Positions 36,801 through 48,400 of a stretch of 64,000 nucleotides of DNA are shown piece after piece; position 1 is the first letter of the stretch; every line of letters begins with the position of its first letter. Both the position numbers and the translations under genes were made by a program. A model generated the notes under the pieces. The model saw only the letters and a program-made list of their open reading frames with translations, was not told the origin of the DNA and made no database searches. The stretch comes from Lewinellaceae bacterium. GTDB lineage: Bacteria; Bacteroidota; Bacteroidia; Chitinophagales; Saprospiraceae. The DNA is taken from positions 62,001 to 126,000 of the forward strand of contig JACJYB010000005.1 of assembly GCA_020636355.1 (NCBI GenBank), given 5' to 3'.

Positions 36801-38391
36801 TGATACTTTGCGTAACCGATGCTATACCACATGCTTCATCGATCGTGACCAGACCGGTCACATCAGGCATGTTAGCCGAACAATTGACACCCCGATTTAC
36901 TGTGATGTCACCGGGGCAGGTAACCACTGGCGCGATCAAATCCTGGATGGTAACTGAGCTTGAACAAGTTGACGCATTACCAGATCCGTCAGTAGCTGTC
37001 AATATCACCGTATTGGCTCCAATGTTGCCACAGTCAAACTGATCTACATCAATGGACAATGATACTGGCGAACAATGATCGTTGCTGCCATTATCCACGG
37101 TGGCAGGCGCGATGGTTGCATTACCTGCTGCATCCAGATTGACAGTAACATCCTGACATATGGCCGTTGGCGCCGTCTCATCCACAAAATTCAGGGTGAA
37201 GGAAGTCATACTGGAATTGCCGCATTCGTCTTCCACGGTAATATCTACCGTGATGGGGCTGCCAATGCCAAAGACCTGGGTACCTATCGCAGGTGTTTGC
37301 GTGAATGTCACACTACTGCATTCATCCACCAGAATATTTCCTGATAAGTCAGGAATGATGGTCTGGCAATTAACCCCTGCGCCGACGTTGAGGGTAACAG
37401 GTTCGGAGGGAGGAGTGAGGATGGGCGGTGAAACATCACTGCCATTCCGTGAATATCCCTGATCTGAAAGTACATTGCCGTACTCATCTATAACATTATA
37501 GGTATAAATAACACTCCAACTACAGGTGATACCAGTAACTTCCGTATTGGTCAGTACCGCTGACAATAATGTACTGCAATTATCAGTATAAGTCGAGACC
37601 GCATATGCTTCATCGAATGCCGCCTCGGCTTCAAGCTGGGTTGGTTTACAGTCGTCGATGCCTGAGATGGTGGTTGGTGGAGTGCCGGTGGGGGCGAGGT
37701 TATCAACTACGGTTACCGTCGCACTACACGTCGATACATTTCCGTTCACATCCGTTACTGTCAGGGTTACGGCATTCGATCCTACTTCCGCACAAGTGAA
37801 CGTCCCGTTATTAATACTCAAACTCGCAATTCCACATGCATCACTCGACCCATTATCCACTTCGCCTGCCGTAATGCTGGCTGTGCCATTATCATCCAGC
37901 TGTACTGTCAAATCCTGACATACCGCTACCGGTGCTACATTGTCTTCGATCGTCACTGCGGACATACAAACCGTCGCATTCCCGTTGTTGTCCGTTACCG
38001 TTAGCGTCACTGTATTCGATCCTACTTCCGCACAAGTGAACGTCCCGTTATCAATACTCAAACTCGCAATTCCACATGCATCACTCGACCCATTATCCAC
38101 TTCGCCTGCCGTAATACTGGCCGTGCCATTAACATCCAGCTGTACTGTCAAATCCTGACATACCACTACCGGTGCTACATTGTCTTCAATCGTCACTGCG
38201 GACATACAAACCGTCGCATTCCCGTTGTTGTCCGTTACCGTTAGCGTCACCGTATTCGATCCTACTTCCGAACAAGTGAACGTCCCGTTATCAATACTCA
38301 AACTCGCAATTCCACATGCATCACTCGACCCATTATCCACTTCGCCTGCCGTAATACTGGCCGCGCCATTAACATCCAGCTGTACTGTCAA
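33889..38391 (-). CDS. Giant HYR/Ig-repeat surface protein, C-terminal part
   Basis: This 1,500-codon frame is the C-terminal part of the gene that begins at 49034; 38391 is only the first Met after the broken stretch, not a true start. In order it has three 80-residue units of the main array, HYR-like domains (CPGDITVNRGVNC, CPADVTVYTAPGLCS), and five units of 74-76 residues with AECEVTSLTAPTATDNCGG and TTVVTWTYEDDNGN. Near residues 1277-1353 lies a PKD domain with YLWDFGDGNTSTVNN. A terminal CARDB-like domain (about 1363-1499) begins PADLTPSFFFP. No T9SS PNP-type tail is visible. Cell-surface adhesion is inferred from the repeats. The next gene begins after 4 bp. Confidence 0.85.
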   Translation of the reverse strand: MTVQLDVNGAASITAGEVDNGSSDACGIASLSIDNGTFTCSEVGSNTVTLTVTDNNGNATVCMSAVTIEDNVAPVVVCQDLTVQLDVNGTASITAGEVDNGSSDACGIASLSIDNGTFTCAEVGSNTVTLTVTDNNGNATVCMSAVTIEDNVAPVAVCQDLTVQLDDNGTASITAGEVDNGSSDACGIASLSINNGTFTCAEVGSNAVTLTVTDVNGNVSTCSATVTVVDNLAPTGTPPTTISGIDDCKPTQLEAEAAFDEAYAVSTYTDNCSTLLSAVLTNTEVTGITCSWSVIYTYNVIDEYGNVLSDQGYSRNGSDVSPPILTPPSEPVTLNVGAGVNCQTIIPDLSGNILVDECSSVTFTQTPAIGTQVFGIGSPITVDITVEDECGNSSMTSFTLNFVDETAPTAICQDVTVNLDAAGNATIAPATVDNGSNDHCSPVSLSIDVDQFDCGNIGANTVILTATDGSGNASTCSSSVTIQDLIAPVVTCPGDITVNRGVNCSANMPDVTGLVTIDEACGIASVTQSINAGSVINVSTTSLVQMVTVTDVNGNVGQCSLTVYFVDLTPPVITSCPADVTVYTAPGLCSNVVTWSEPTATDNCTQLGPITWKNSHLSGATFNEGTTTVKDTAVDASGNIAICAFNVTVLDGEDPATPVLAEVTVDCNGALIVPTTTDNCVGTVTGTTGDVLSFVEGSSTIITWTFDDGHGNSTSATQVYYYDDLTAPDPDVATLPDVTVECEVTSLTAPTATDNCSGTVTVTNDATLPITTQGTTVVTWTYDDGNGNTSTQLQNVVINDLTPPVPDVATLPDVNAECEVTSLTAPSASDNCGGTVTVTNDATLPITTQGTTVLTWTYEDDNGNASTQLQNVVINDVTPPVPDVATLPDVTAECEVTSLTAPTATDNCGGTVTVTNDATLPVTTQGTTVVTWTYEDDNGNTSTQLQNVVINDVTAPVPDVATLPDVNAECEVTSLTPPTATENCVGTVTVTNNATLPISGTTVVTWTYDDGNGNMSMQTQNVVINDVTAPVPDLATLPDVTAECQVTSLTAPSATDNCGGTVTVTNDATLPITTQGTTVVTWTYEDGNGNTSTQTQNAVINDVTAPVPDVVTLPLLSGTCSVDVVTIPTATDICQGTISGTTVDPLTYSTPGNYTINWTYNDGNGNTVSQTQDVEVLGDTEGPVFTCPADITAVALGAPTCAQNVVINKPTITDNCDAGINTGDYVISTNDPEVVLNDGGGSWSALFPIGETVVTLTAMDVSGNVTTCMFTVTIEENLSPMADFTYVVSQGDVTFTNMSANAVSYLWDFGDGNTSTVNNPIHTYAAIGTYTVCLIATSACGTVDELCAVDVEITEVASGPADLTPSFFFPINTLFSSGQGQDVILKIQEVAGNSSTGTIQFFVPFISGFTMTFDNMQTTANTLFGPQPVDNANWSITSLGTGLLFESSQTILANQTSNIAIHLTANTSFVNGLIKITIGNGSGGEVITTNNKTNLAIGSN
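35051..36184 (-). repeat. Five tandem 228-bp units coding 76-residue repeats
   Basis: Anchor GGCAAGG (or GGCAATG) occurs at 35051, 35279, 35501, 35729, 35957 and 36185. Spacings are 228, 222, 228, 228 and 228 bp, all multiples of 3, so the frame is kept. The units differ more from each other than those of the 240-bp array, indicating an older duplication. Confidence 0.85.
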
Positions 38392-41300
38392 ATCCTGACA
38401 TTACCGGTGCCACTTCGATCGTCACTGCCGTGGACATACAAACCGTCGCATTCCCGGTTGTCCGTTACCATTAACACCGTATTCGATCCTAGAACACGTG
38501 AACGTCCCGTTATCAATCAAACTCGCAATTCCACATGCATACTCGACCCATTATCCACTTCGCCTGCCGTAATACTGGCCGTACCATTAACATCCAGCTG
38601 TACTGTCAAATCCTGACATACCGCTACCGGTGCTACTTCGATCGTCACTGTGTGACATACAAACCGTCGCATTCCCGTTGTTGTCCGTTACCGTTAGCGT
38701 CACCGTATTCGATCCTACTTCCGAACACGTGAACGTCCCGTTATCAATACTAAAACTCGCAATTCCACATGCATCACTCGACCCATTATCCACTTCGCCT
38801 GCTGTAATACTGGCCGTACCATTAACATCCAGCTGTACTGTCAAATCCTGACATACCGCTACCGGTGCTACATTATCTTCGATCGTCACTGTGGACATAC
38901 AAACCGTCGCATTCCGTTGTTGTCCGTTACCGTTAGCGTCACCGTATTCGATCCTACTTCCGAACACGTGAACGTACCGTTATCAATACTCAAACTCGCA
39001 ATTCCACATGCATCACTCGACCCATTATCCACTTCACCTGCCGTAATACTGGCCGTACCATTAACATCCAGTTGTACCGTCAAATCCTGACATACCGCTA
39101 CCGGTGCTACATTATCTTCAATCGTCACTGCGGACGTACAAACCGTCGCATTCCCGTTGTTGTCCGTTACCGTTAGCGTCACCGTATTCGATCCTACTTC
39201 CGAACACGTGAACGTACCGTTATCAATACTCAAACTCGCAATTCCACATGCATCACTCGACCCATTATCCACTTCGCCTGCTGTAATACTGGCCGTACCA
39301 TTAACATCCAGCTGTACTGTCAAATCCTGACATACCGCTACCGGTGCTACATTATCTTCGATCGTCACTGTGGACATACAAACCGTCGCATTCCCGTTGT
39401 TGTCCGTTACCGTTAGCGTCACCGTATTCGATCCTACTTCCGAACACGTGAACGTCGATGGCGCTACCGATAGACTGGCTATTCCACATGCATCACTCGA
39501 CCCATTATCCACTTCGCCTGCTGTAATACTGGCCGTACCATTAACATCCAGCTGTACTGTCAAATCCTGACATACCGCTACCGGTGCTACATTATCTTCG
39601 ATCGTCACTGTGGACATACAAACCGTCGCATTCCCGTTGTTGTCCGTTACCGTTAGCGTCACCGTATTCGATCCTACTTCCGAACACGTGAACGTACCGT
39701 TATCAATACTCAAACTCGCAATTCCACATGCATCACTCGACCCATTATCCACTCCGCCTGCTGTAATACTGGCCGTACCATTAACATCCAGCTGTACTGT
39801 CAAATCTTGACATACTGCTACCGGTGTTACATTATCTTCGATCGTCACTGTGGACATACAAACCGTCGCATTCCCGTTGTTGTCCGTTACCGTTAGCGTC
39901 ACCGTATTCGATCCTACTTCCGAACAAGTGAACGTACCGTTATCAATACTCAAACTCGCAATTCCACATGCATCACTCGACCCATTATCCACTTCGCCTG
40001 CCGTAATACTGGCCGCGCCATTAACATCCAGCTGTACTGTCAAATCCTGACATACCGCTACCGGTGCTACATTATCTTCGATCGTCACTGTGGACATACA
40101 AACCGTCGCATTCCCGTTGTTGTCCGTTACCGTTAGCGTCACCGTATTCGATCCTACTTCCGAACACGTGAACGTCCCGTTATCAATACTCAAACTCGCA
40201 ATTCCACATGCATCACTCGACCCATTATCCACTTCGCCTGCTGTAATACTGGCCGTACCATTAACATCCAGCTGTACTATCAAATCCTGACATACCGCTA
40301 CCGGTGCTACATTATCTTCGATCGTCACTGTGGACATACAAACCGTCGCATTCCCGTTGTTGTCCGTTACCGTTAGAGTCACCGTATTCGATCCTACTTC
40401 CGAACACGTGAACGTACCGTTATCAATACTCAAACTCGCAATTCCACATGCATCACTCGACCCATTATCCACTTCGCCTGCCGTAATACTGGCCGTGCCA
40501 TTATCATCCAGCTGTACTGTCAAATCCTGACATACCGCTACCGGTGCTACATTATCTTCGATCGTCACTGTGGACATACAAACCGTCGCATTCCCGTTGT
40601 TGTCCGTTACCGTTAGCGTCACCGTATTCGATCCTACTTCCGAACACGTGAACGTACCGTTATCAATACTCAAACTCGCAATTCCACATGCATCACTCGA
40701 CCCATTATCCACTTCACCTACCGTAATACTGGCCGTACCATTAACATCCAGTTGTACCGTCAAATCCTGACATACCGCTACCGGTGCTACATTATCTTCA
40801 ATCGTCACTGTGGACATACAAACCGTCGCATTCCCGTTGTTGTCCGTTACCGTTAGAGTCACCGTATTCGATCCTACTTCCGAACACGTGAACGTACCGT
40901 TATCAATACTCAAACTCGCAATTCCACATGCATCACTCGACCCATTATCCACTTCGCCTGCCGTAATACTGGCCGTACCATTAACATCCAGCTGTACTGT
41001 CAAATCCTGACATACCGCTACCGGTGCTACATTATCTTCGATCGTCACTGTGGACATACAAACCGTCGCATTCCCGTTGTTGTCCGTTACCGTTAGCGTC
41101 ACCGTATTCGATCCCACTTCCGAACACGTGAACGTCCCGTTATCAATACTCAAACTCGCAATTCCACATGCATCACTCGACCCATTATCCACTTCGCCTG
41201 CCGTAATACTGGCCGTACCATTAACATCCAGCTGTACTGTCAAATCCTGACATACCGCTACCGGTGCTACATTATCTTCGATCGTCACTGTGGACATACA

Positions 41301-42480
41301 AACCGTCGCATTCCCGTTGTTGTCCGTTACCGTTAGCGTCACCGTATTCGATCCTACTTCCGAACACGTGAACGTACCGTTATCAATACTCAAACTCGCA
41401 ATTCCACATGCATCACTCGACCCATTATCCACTTCGCCTGCTGTAATACTGGCCGTACCATTAACATCCAGCTGTACTGTCAAATCCTGACATACCGCTA
41501 CCGGTGCTACATTATCTTCGATCGTCACTGTGGACATACAAACCGTCGCATTCCCGTTGTTGTCCGTTACCGTTAGCGTCACCGTATTCGATCCTACTTC
41601 CGAACACGTGAACGTACCGTTATCAATACTCAAACTCGCAATTCCACATGCATCACTCGACCCATTATCCACTTCACCTGCCGTAATACTGGCCGTACCA
41701 TTAACATCCAGTTGTACCGTCAAATCCTGACATACCGCTACCGGTGCTACATTATCTTCAATCGTCACTGCGGACGTACAAACCGTCGCATTCCCGTTGT
41801 TGTCCGTTACCGTTAGCGTCACCGTATTCGATCCTACTTCCGAACACGTGAACGTACCGTTATCAATACTCAAACTCGCAATTCCACATGCATCACTCGA
41901 CCCATTATCCACTTCGCCTGCTGTAATACTGGCCGTACCATTAACATCCAGCTGTAATGTCAAATCCTGACATACCGCTACCGGTGCTACATTATCTTCG
42001 ATCGTCACTGTGGACATACAAACCGTCGCATTCCCGTTGTTGTCCGTTACCGTTAGCGTCACCGTATTCGATCCTACTTCCGAACACGTGAACGTCGATG
42101 GCGCTACCGATAGACTGGCTATTCCACATGCATCACTCGACCCATTATCCACTTCACCTGCCGTAATACTGGCCGTACCAGTAACATCCAGCTGTACCGT
42201 CAAATCCTGACATACTGCTACCGGTGCTACATTATCTTCGATCGTCACTGTGGACGTACAAACCGTCGCATTCCCGTTGTTGTCCGTTACCGTTAGCGTC
42301 ACCGTATTCGATCCTACTTCCGAACACGTGAACGTCGATGGCGCTACCGATAGACTGGCTATTCCACAATTATCCGTACTGCCATTATCGATCTGGGCCG
42401 CTGTGATGCTCGCATTCCCGCTGGCATCCAATTGCACAGTTAAGGTTGGCACACAGATTGCATTGGGATTCTCTCCATCT
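37700..42480 (-). repeat. Main tandem array: about twenty 240-bp units (80 residues each)
   Basis: The anchor ATCGTCACTG recurs exactly every 240 bp from 39121 to 42241, then at 38882, 38641, 38418, 38189 and 37949. Each unit codes one 80-residue HYR-like domain containing CQDLTVQLDVNGTASIT, GEVDNGSSDACGIASLS and VTLTVTDNNGNATVC, with four Cys. Units differ by only a few bases. Outer units (above 42360 and below 37940) diverge. The block 38941-39480 matches 41581-42120 with a single mismatch, an offset of exactly 11 units. Confidence 0.92.
38392..38920 (-). pseudogene. Frame-broken stretch joining the two parts of the giant gene
   Basis: This segment is clearly two units of the 240-bp array, but unit lengths change from 240 to 239, 241, 223 and 229 bp. 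Indels include a lost C at ~38914, an extra T at ~38652, loss of six bases before 38641, a 5-base loss near 38491, and smaller changes. The net shift is -28 bp, which puts the upstream and downstream parts in different frames. Thirteen neighbouring units have no length change. A consensus or assembly error is likelier than decay; a true frameshift remains possible. Confidence 0.6.
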
Positions 42481-45400
42481 TCCACAACCACCATCTGCAC
42501 ATGCTGTGTCAAATTGCCTCCAAAGTCCGTCACCGTCCAGGTGATAGCATAAGTGCCTCCTACCACAAGTGGATCAGGCAAGAGTCCAAAATTATTTGTC
42601 ACATTGGCGACGGCACAATTGTCCGAGGTGTAGTCGTCCTTCACATCCATTGTACTAGGTATATCGATATGCATTTTAGCTGAAGTACATTCCCCTATAT
42701 CACTTAGGATGGTAATATCTGCGAGATTTATTTCGGGTGATATAAATAAGGGAGGTGTATTATCCACAGAATTTATGGTCACTAGATCCGAAGTGGAACC
42801 ACAACCATTAATATCATCCATGATGGTCCACTGCAGCACATAACTTCCTACACCCTTGGTCGGAGTGAATGTGGAAGCCGGGTCTGCAGGATTTGACAAT
42901 ATCCCCCAGGGACTCAAACCTGGTCCAGAAATAATTGTCCAAATACCTGTTCCAACAACCGGTGTATTGGCCGCCAGATCAGCTGTGGTTGAAGGACATA
43001 CGGTCTGGTTATTTCCGGCCTCTGCTTGAGTAGGTAGAGGATTGACAACTACGGTTTCTGTACCACTAAGGCTTGCTGTGCAGGTAGTAGCCGGATCCGA
43101 GATCGAGCTGAGTACGATCGTCTGATCAACCGTTACACCAGCAACCGTAACCATGGCAGTACCTCCTGTAAGCATCACCGATTGTGTAGTTCCACTATTT
43201 ACCGAATAGAATACCTCTGCTCCTTCCGTACCCGTAATGGTAAATTGTGCATCTTCCAGCGCACAGATTGGACTGGCAGCACTGACTGCGGCTGTCGGTG
43301 TCGGCTGGATCGTGATGGTGAATTGCACCGCAATACCTTCTGAACCCGGACAACTTGTTGAAGGTGTCACCGTAATGGTGGCGACTTCCGGCGTTGTATT
43401 GCTTGGATTACTAGCTGTGAACCCAGGCAATTGCCCGTTGCCACCAGCCGCTAAACCAATGCTGGTGTTATTATTGGTCCAGGAGTAATCTACACCCACC
43501 GTGCTGCTCACAAAATCATCCGGATCGGCGGATTCACCAGGACAGAAGAACTGGTCGTCTGGTATATCCATGGTTGCAACAAGCGGATCAACTGTCACCG
43601 CCTGCGTACATGAAGATTCGTTACCGGCTTCATCGGTTGCGGTCCAGGTTACGGCATTGATCCCTTGTGGGAATGCTGTTGATGCTGTAACTGGAAGGCC
43701 TCCAAACGTTGGCATCAAAGTTACGGCACTACAATTATCTGATGTCGTAGGAACTCCTAAATCTACGTTTGTTGCTGTGCAAGAGCCGTCGTTGTTGGCA
43801 ATGACAGGATCAATGACAGGACAAGTAATGGAAGGAGGAGTTTGATCATCAACCGTTACAATAAACGAACAGGTTACTTGATTGCCTGTTAAATCAATTG
43901 CTGTATAAGTAACTAGTGTATTTCCTGAATTAAACGTACTACCAGATGCTATGTTACTACTTAATGAGGCGATACCACAATTGTCTGAAGCAGTTGGCTC
44001 CATCCAACTCGCTGGTTCTGTACAAGTTGTATTTCCAGTTCCAGTGTAAACAGTGAAATCGACAGGACAATCCTGGATCACAGGTGGTGTATTATCCTGA
44101 ACGATCACATTAAAGGAGCAATTAGAGATATTCCCTGCGCCATCAGTTACCGAATAAATCACTGGAGTGGATCCCACATTAAAAACATCACCAGAGGTGT
44201 GGTCTGCATCAAGCATTGTACTACCACAATTATCACTTACAATAGCAGGATCCCAAGTAGCAATTTGTGAGCAATTGGGATTCTCCTCTCCCGTCTGTAC
44301 CGTTACGTCCGAAGGACATGTGATTGAGGGGGGAGTCGCATCAATAACAGTTACCATGAAGCTACAAAATGCACTTGCATTGTTGGCTTCATCTTTTACC
44401 TGGTAGATAACTAAAGTTGTACCCACACTAAATTGGGCGCCAGATAAATGACTTTGATTCCAGGTAAACGTGGTTGAACAATTGTCGGTTGCTGTTGGCT
44501 CCGTCCATTCGACGAATGCATCACAAGTAGTACTTTCAGAACCGGTTGACACTGAAACATTATCCGGACAGTTAACAATTTCAGGTACAGTATTATCTTC
44601 TACAGTGACCACAAAACTGCAGGTCAAGCTGTTATTACCAGCTTCATCTTTGGCTACATAAGTAACCGTGGTGGGACCGATAGGAAATGTTGCACCAGGA
44701 GTATGACTCTTTGTCCACATCAGATTATTAGTTAGGGTGCAATTATCCGTTGCCGTTGGTTCTGTCCAACTTGCAGCCTGATCGCAACTCAGATTACCCG
44801 GTCCAGTCATTACCACAAAGTCTGTCGGACAATCACTGATCTCTGGAATCGTATTGTCTTCTACAGTGACCACAAAACTGCAGGTCAAGCTGTTATTACC
44901 CGCTTCATCTTTAGCAACATAGGTAACCGTAGTGGAACCGATTGGAAAAGTTGAGCCTGGGGCATGACTCTTCGTCCAGGTCAGATTATTTGCCAAAGTG
45001 CAGTTATCTGTTGCTGTTGGTTCTGTCCAACTTGCAGCCTGATCGCAACTCAGATTACCCGGTCCAGTCATTACCGTTAAGTCTGTCGGACAATCACCGA
45101 TCTCTGGAATCGTATTGTCTTCAACCGTTACTGTAAAACTGCATGGCACCCCAATATTACCTGCCGCATCCACTACAGAATAAGTAACCTCGGTTGTTCC
45201 AACTGGGAATGTCGCTCCTGGAGCATAATTACTGGTAATCACCACAGTCCCCAAGTCTGGATCACAATTATCCGTTGCTGTGGGTGGCGTCCAGGTGGCA
45301 GATTGAGAACAAGAAGTATTTCCGGGACCGGTTTGAACAGTAATATTTCCCGGGCAAGGTGATAACACTGGCGGAGTAAGATCTCTAAATCGTATAGTAA

Positions 45401-48400
45401 TACTGCAAGTGCCGGTGTTATTATTTACGTCAGTAACGGTAAATGTAAGTGGCAAATTAGCTACTTCAGCGGCAAGAATGGTTCCGATAGACACACTCTG
45501 AGTTACCGTTGCAATACCACAGTTATCCGATGTTGTTACTGTGCCAGTATAATCAGCCAATTCATTGGTACAATTGGCATCTTTAGCCACCGTGATGTCG
45601 GGGCCGCAGGTGATGGTGGGTGCTACATTGTCCTCTACCGTCACCGTCGACGTACATGTCGCCGTTACATTGTTGTTATCCGTTACCGTCATGATAACTG
45701 TATTCGGCCCAACTTCCGCACATGTGAACGAGGTCTTATCCAAACTCAAACTCTGTATCCCACAGGCATCCGATGATCCAGCGTCTACATCTCCGGTCCC
45801 TATACTTCCTATTCCTGTATTATCCAATTGTATAGTCACATCCTGGCATACTGCTGTCGGCGGAACATTGTCATCTACCGTCACCGTCGACGTACATGTC
45901 GATACATTCCCAGCTCCATCCTGAACCGTCAACGTCACATTATTCCCACCAATATTTGCACAATTAAACGTATTCGGGACTACACTCACCAGGGTGATAG
46001 GCGTGCCATTGACCACCTCACAGTTATCATAACTTCCATCATTTACATCTTCAGGTGCAATTCCCACGGCACCAGAATTGTCCAGGTTGACTGTGATGTT
46101 TTTACATAAAGCATTAGGAGGTGTTAAATCAACTAGTTGAAGTACAAAGCTGATCGTATTTGTATTTCCGCAATCATCCATACCCTGGATGACGATTGTA
46201 CGAGATCCACCCGACCCTATTACTTGTGAATTAGGTGCATTCGGAGCAAGCTGGGTGAGTGTAACTGTAGGATCACAGTCGGTTGCTTGAACATAACTTC
46301 TATAGTCGGGCATTGATATCATACAATTGGAGGAAGAACCCACATCGAGGGAGGTGGGTGGTGGGGTGTTGAATGATAGAGAAGGTGCTGTATTGTCGAT
46401 CACTGTGATCACCTGCGTGTAGTCCACACTCGTATTCCCACACCCATCACTAAAATTCCATACCCGTGTCCTTACATATGCATTTGCACAATTCGCATCC
46501 GCTACCGTATTATCGCTCACGACGTTTAGCGTCGGCGTAACCGTACAATTATCCGTAGCCGTTGGTGCTTCTGCCAATGCATCAGCTATCCCTGCAGCAT
46601 CACTACACTGTAAGGTATGATCTAAGGCATTCGCCGTCGTGGTTACTACCGGCGCTATCTCATCCCCCACCACTACTCCAACTTCCACCACATCGCCCAA
46701 ACACCCCGTCGGCTGTGGGCCTACCGGAGTAAACCTAAACGTATAGGTACCCGTCGGCATCGGACAAGTCAACCCAAGGTCCGTAGATACTGCACCCGTA
46801 CCATAAGAGACACCCGTACCAGAATACCCTGGAAGAACAGCCAAAAATGGATCCAGAACATCCCAGTTGAAGGTGGTTCCGCCCACGCCGTTAGGCTGGG
46901 TGACATTGAAGGTGAAGGTCGTTCCCGGACAACTCGTTCCGGAAGGCGCCCCGGTTACGGCAATGTTTGGCTTGGGTAGTACGGTGATTAATATCGAACC
47001 GGTAAGCTCCGGTGAACCTGTCGATGAACAGCCAGTGGCACCAATGGTAAGGTCTGACCAGGTCACCGCGTAAACGGTATTCTGGGTACTGCTATTGATC
47101 AAATTACCGGCAGGTATGGAAATGGATACCGTATTCTGACCAGTGTTGGCCGTATGCGCAGTGAATTGCCAGTCGGGCGTAGCGGTACCACTACCACTAT
47201 TTACGTTGATATTAAAATGACCGGTATAGTCGATGCCATTGGTCAGTGCAACGTTCAGGCTAATACCCTGACCAGAACAGATGGACTGGTTGGAAGCAGA
47301 TGTGATGGCTCCGAATGGTAGTGGATTGACCACAAGCGTTGCATTATTTTGACTGGCAGCGCAAGGTCCATTGGTAATACGCCACCTTAACGAAAAGGTA
47401 CCAGAAGCAGAAGGTGTAAAAATTGCATTCGGAGCATTAACATTGGAAAACTGGCTAGTGCTATTGTCCGGACCGCTGGTGATGGACCAGGTACCAGTAC
47501 CTATAGTAGGTGTATTAGCAGATAATGTAGTTGTTCCTCCAAGACACATAGCCGGATAGGCACCACCACCTGTATTAGCATCCGCTGTGGTGGGATGCAA
47601 ACGTGTCGTCACGCTTGCAGTTCCATCCCCAAATCCCGAGTTACGAACGCAGCCATTTCCATTGGTGATGCTCACTATGGAAAGTGCGTGTACTCCATCA
47701 TTCGTGAGGGGGGCTAAAGGAGCGGTTATCGTATAAACAGTACTTGAACTTGAGGTAATATTTATGGTGTAATTGTTTGTTCCATCCGATATAATCAGCG
47801 TGTACGGAGTTATGAAACTGGCATCAATGGGGTCAAAATTAATGGTGGGATTATTGTCCGGATAACAAATGGTATTACCTGTAAAACCGTTCGAAGCATC
47901 GTTGGGTAGTGAATTGACAGTGACTTGATGGGTAGCTGAACACCCATTATCATCTAAATACGTAATATTAGCTGTCCCTGAAATAACCCCCGTAACAACC
48001 CCATTATTGTCAACGGATGCAACCCCAGTAGCATCCGACGTCCAAGGATCCGAGGAAGCTGCTGTCCCACTTCCACTTAATGGTATCGTTGACCCTACAC
48101 AAACACTCGTTAGACCTGTAATCGTTGGTAATGCGTTTACTGTTATTACGGTGCTTGCTGAACACCCATTATCATCTGTATAGGTAATATTAGCTGTCCC
48201 TGAACTAACCCCCGTAACAACGCCACTATTGTCAACGGATGCAACCCCAGGTGCATCCGTTGTCCATGGATCCGATGAAGCTGCTGTCCCACTCCCACTT
48301 AATGATATCGTTGACCCTACACAAACACTCGTTAGACCTGTAATTGTTGGTAATGCATTTACTGTTATTGTTGTACTTACTGAACATCCGTTATCATCTG

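Noticed and set aside
38391..38391. True start codon for the C-terminal part of the giant gene
   Set aside because: This Met lies in the middle of a repeat unit (the TVQLD strand) and has no signal peptide; it is only the first Met after the frame break.
39370..42552. Regular series of ~66-codon plus-strand open frames every 240 bp
   Set aside because: They are antisense shadows of the tandem units of the giant gene on the minus strand; they have no ribosome-binding context and share one sequence because the DNA is repeated.
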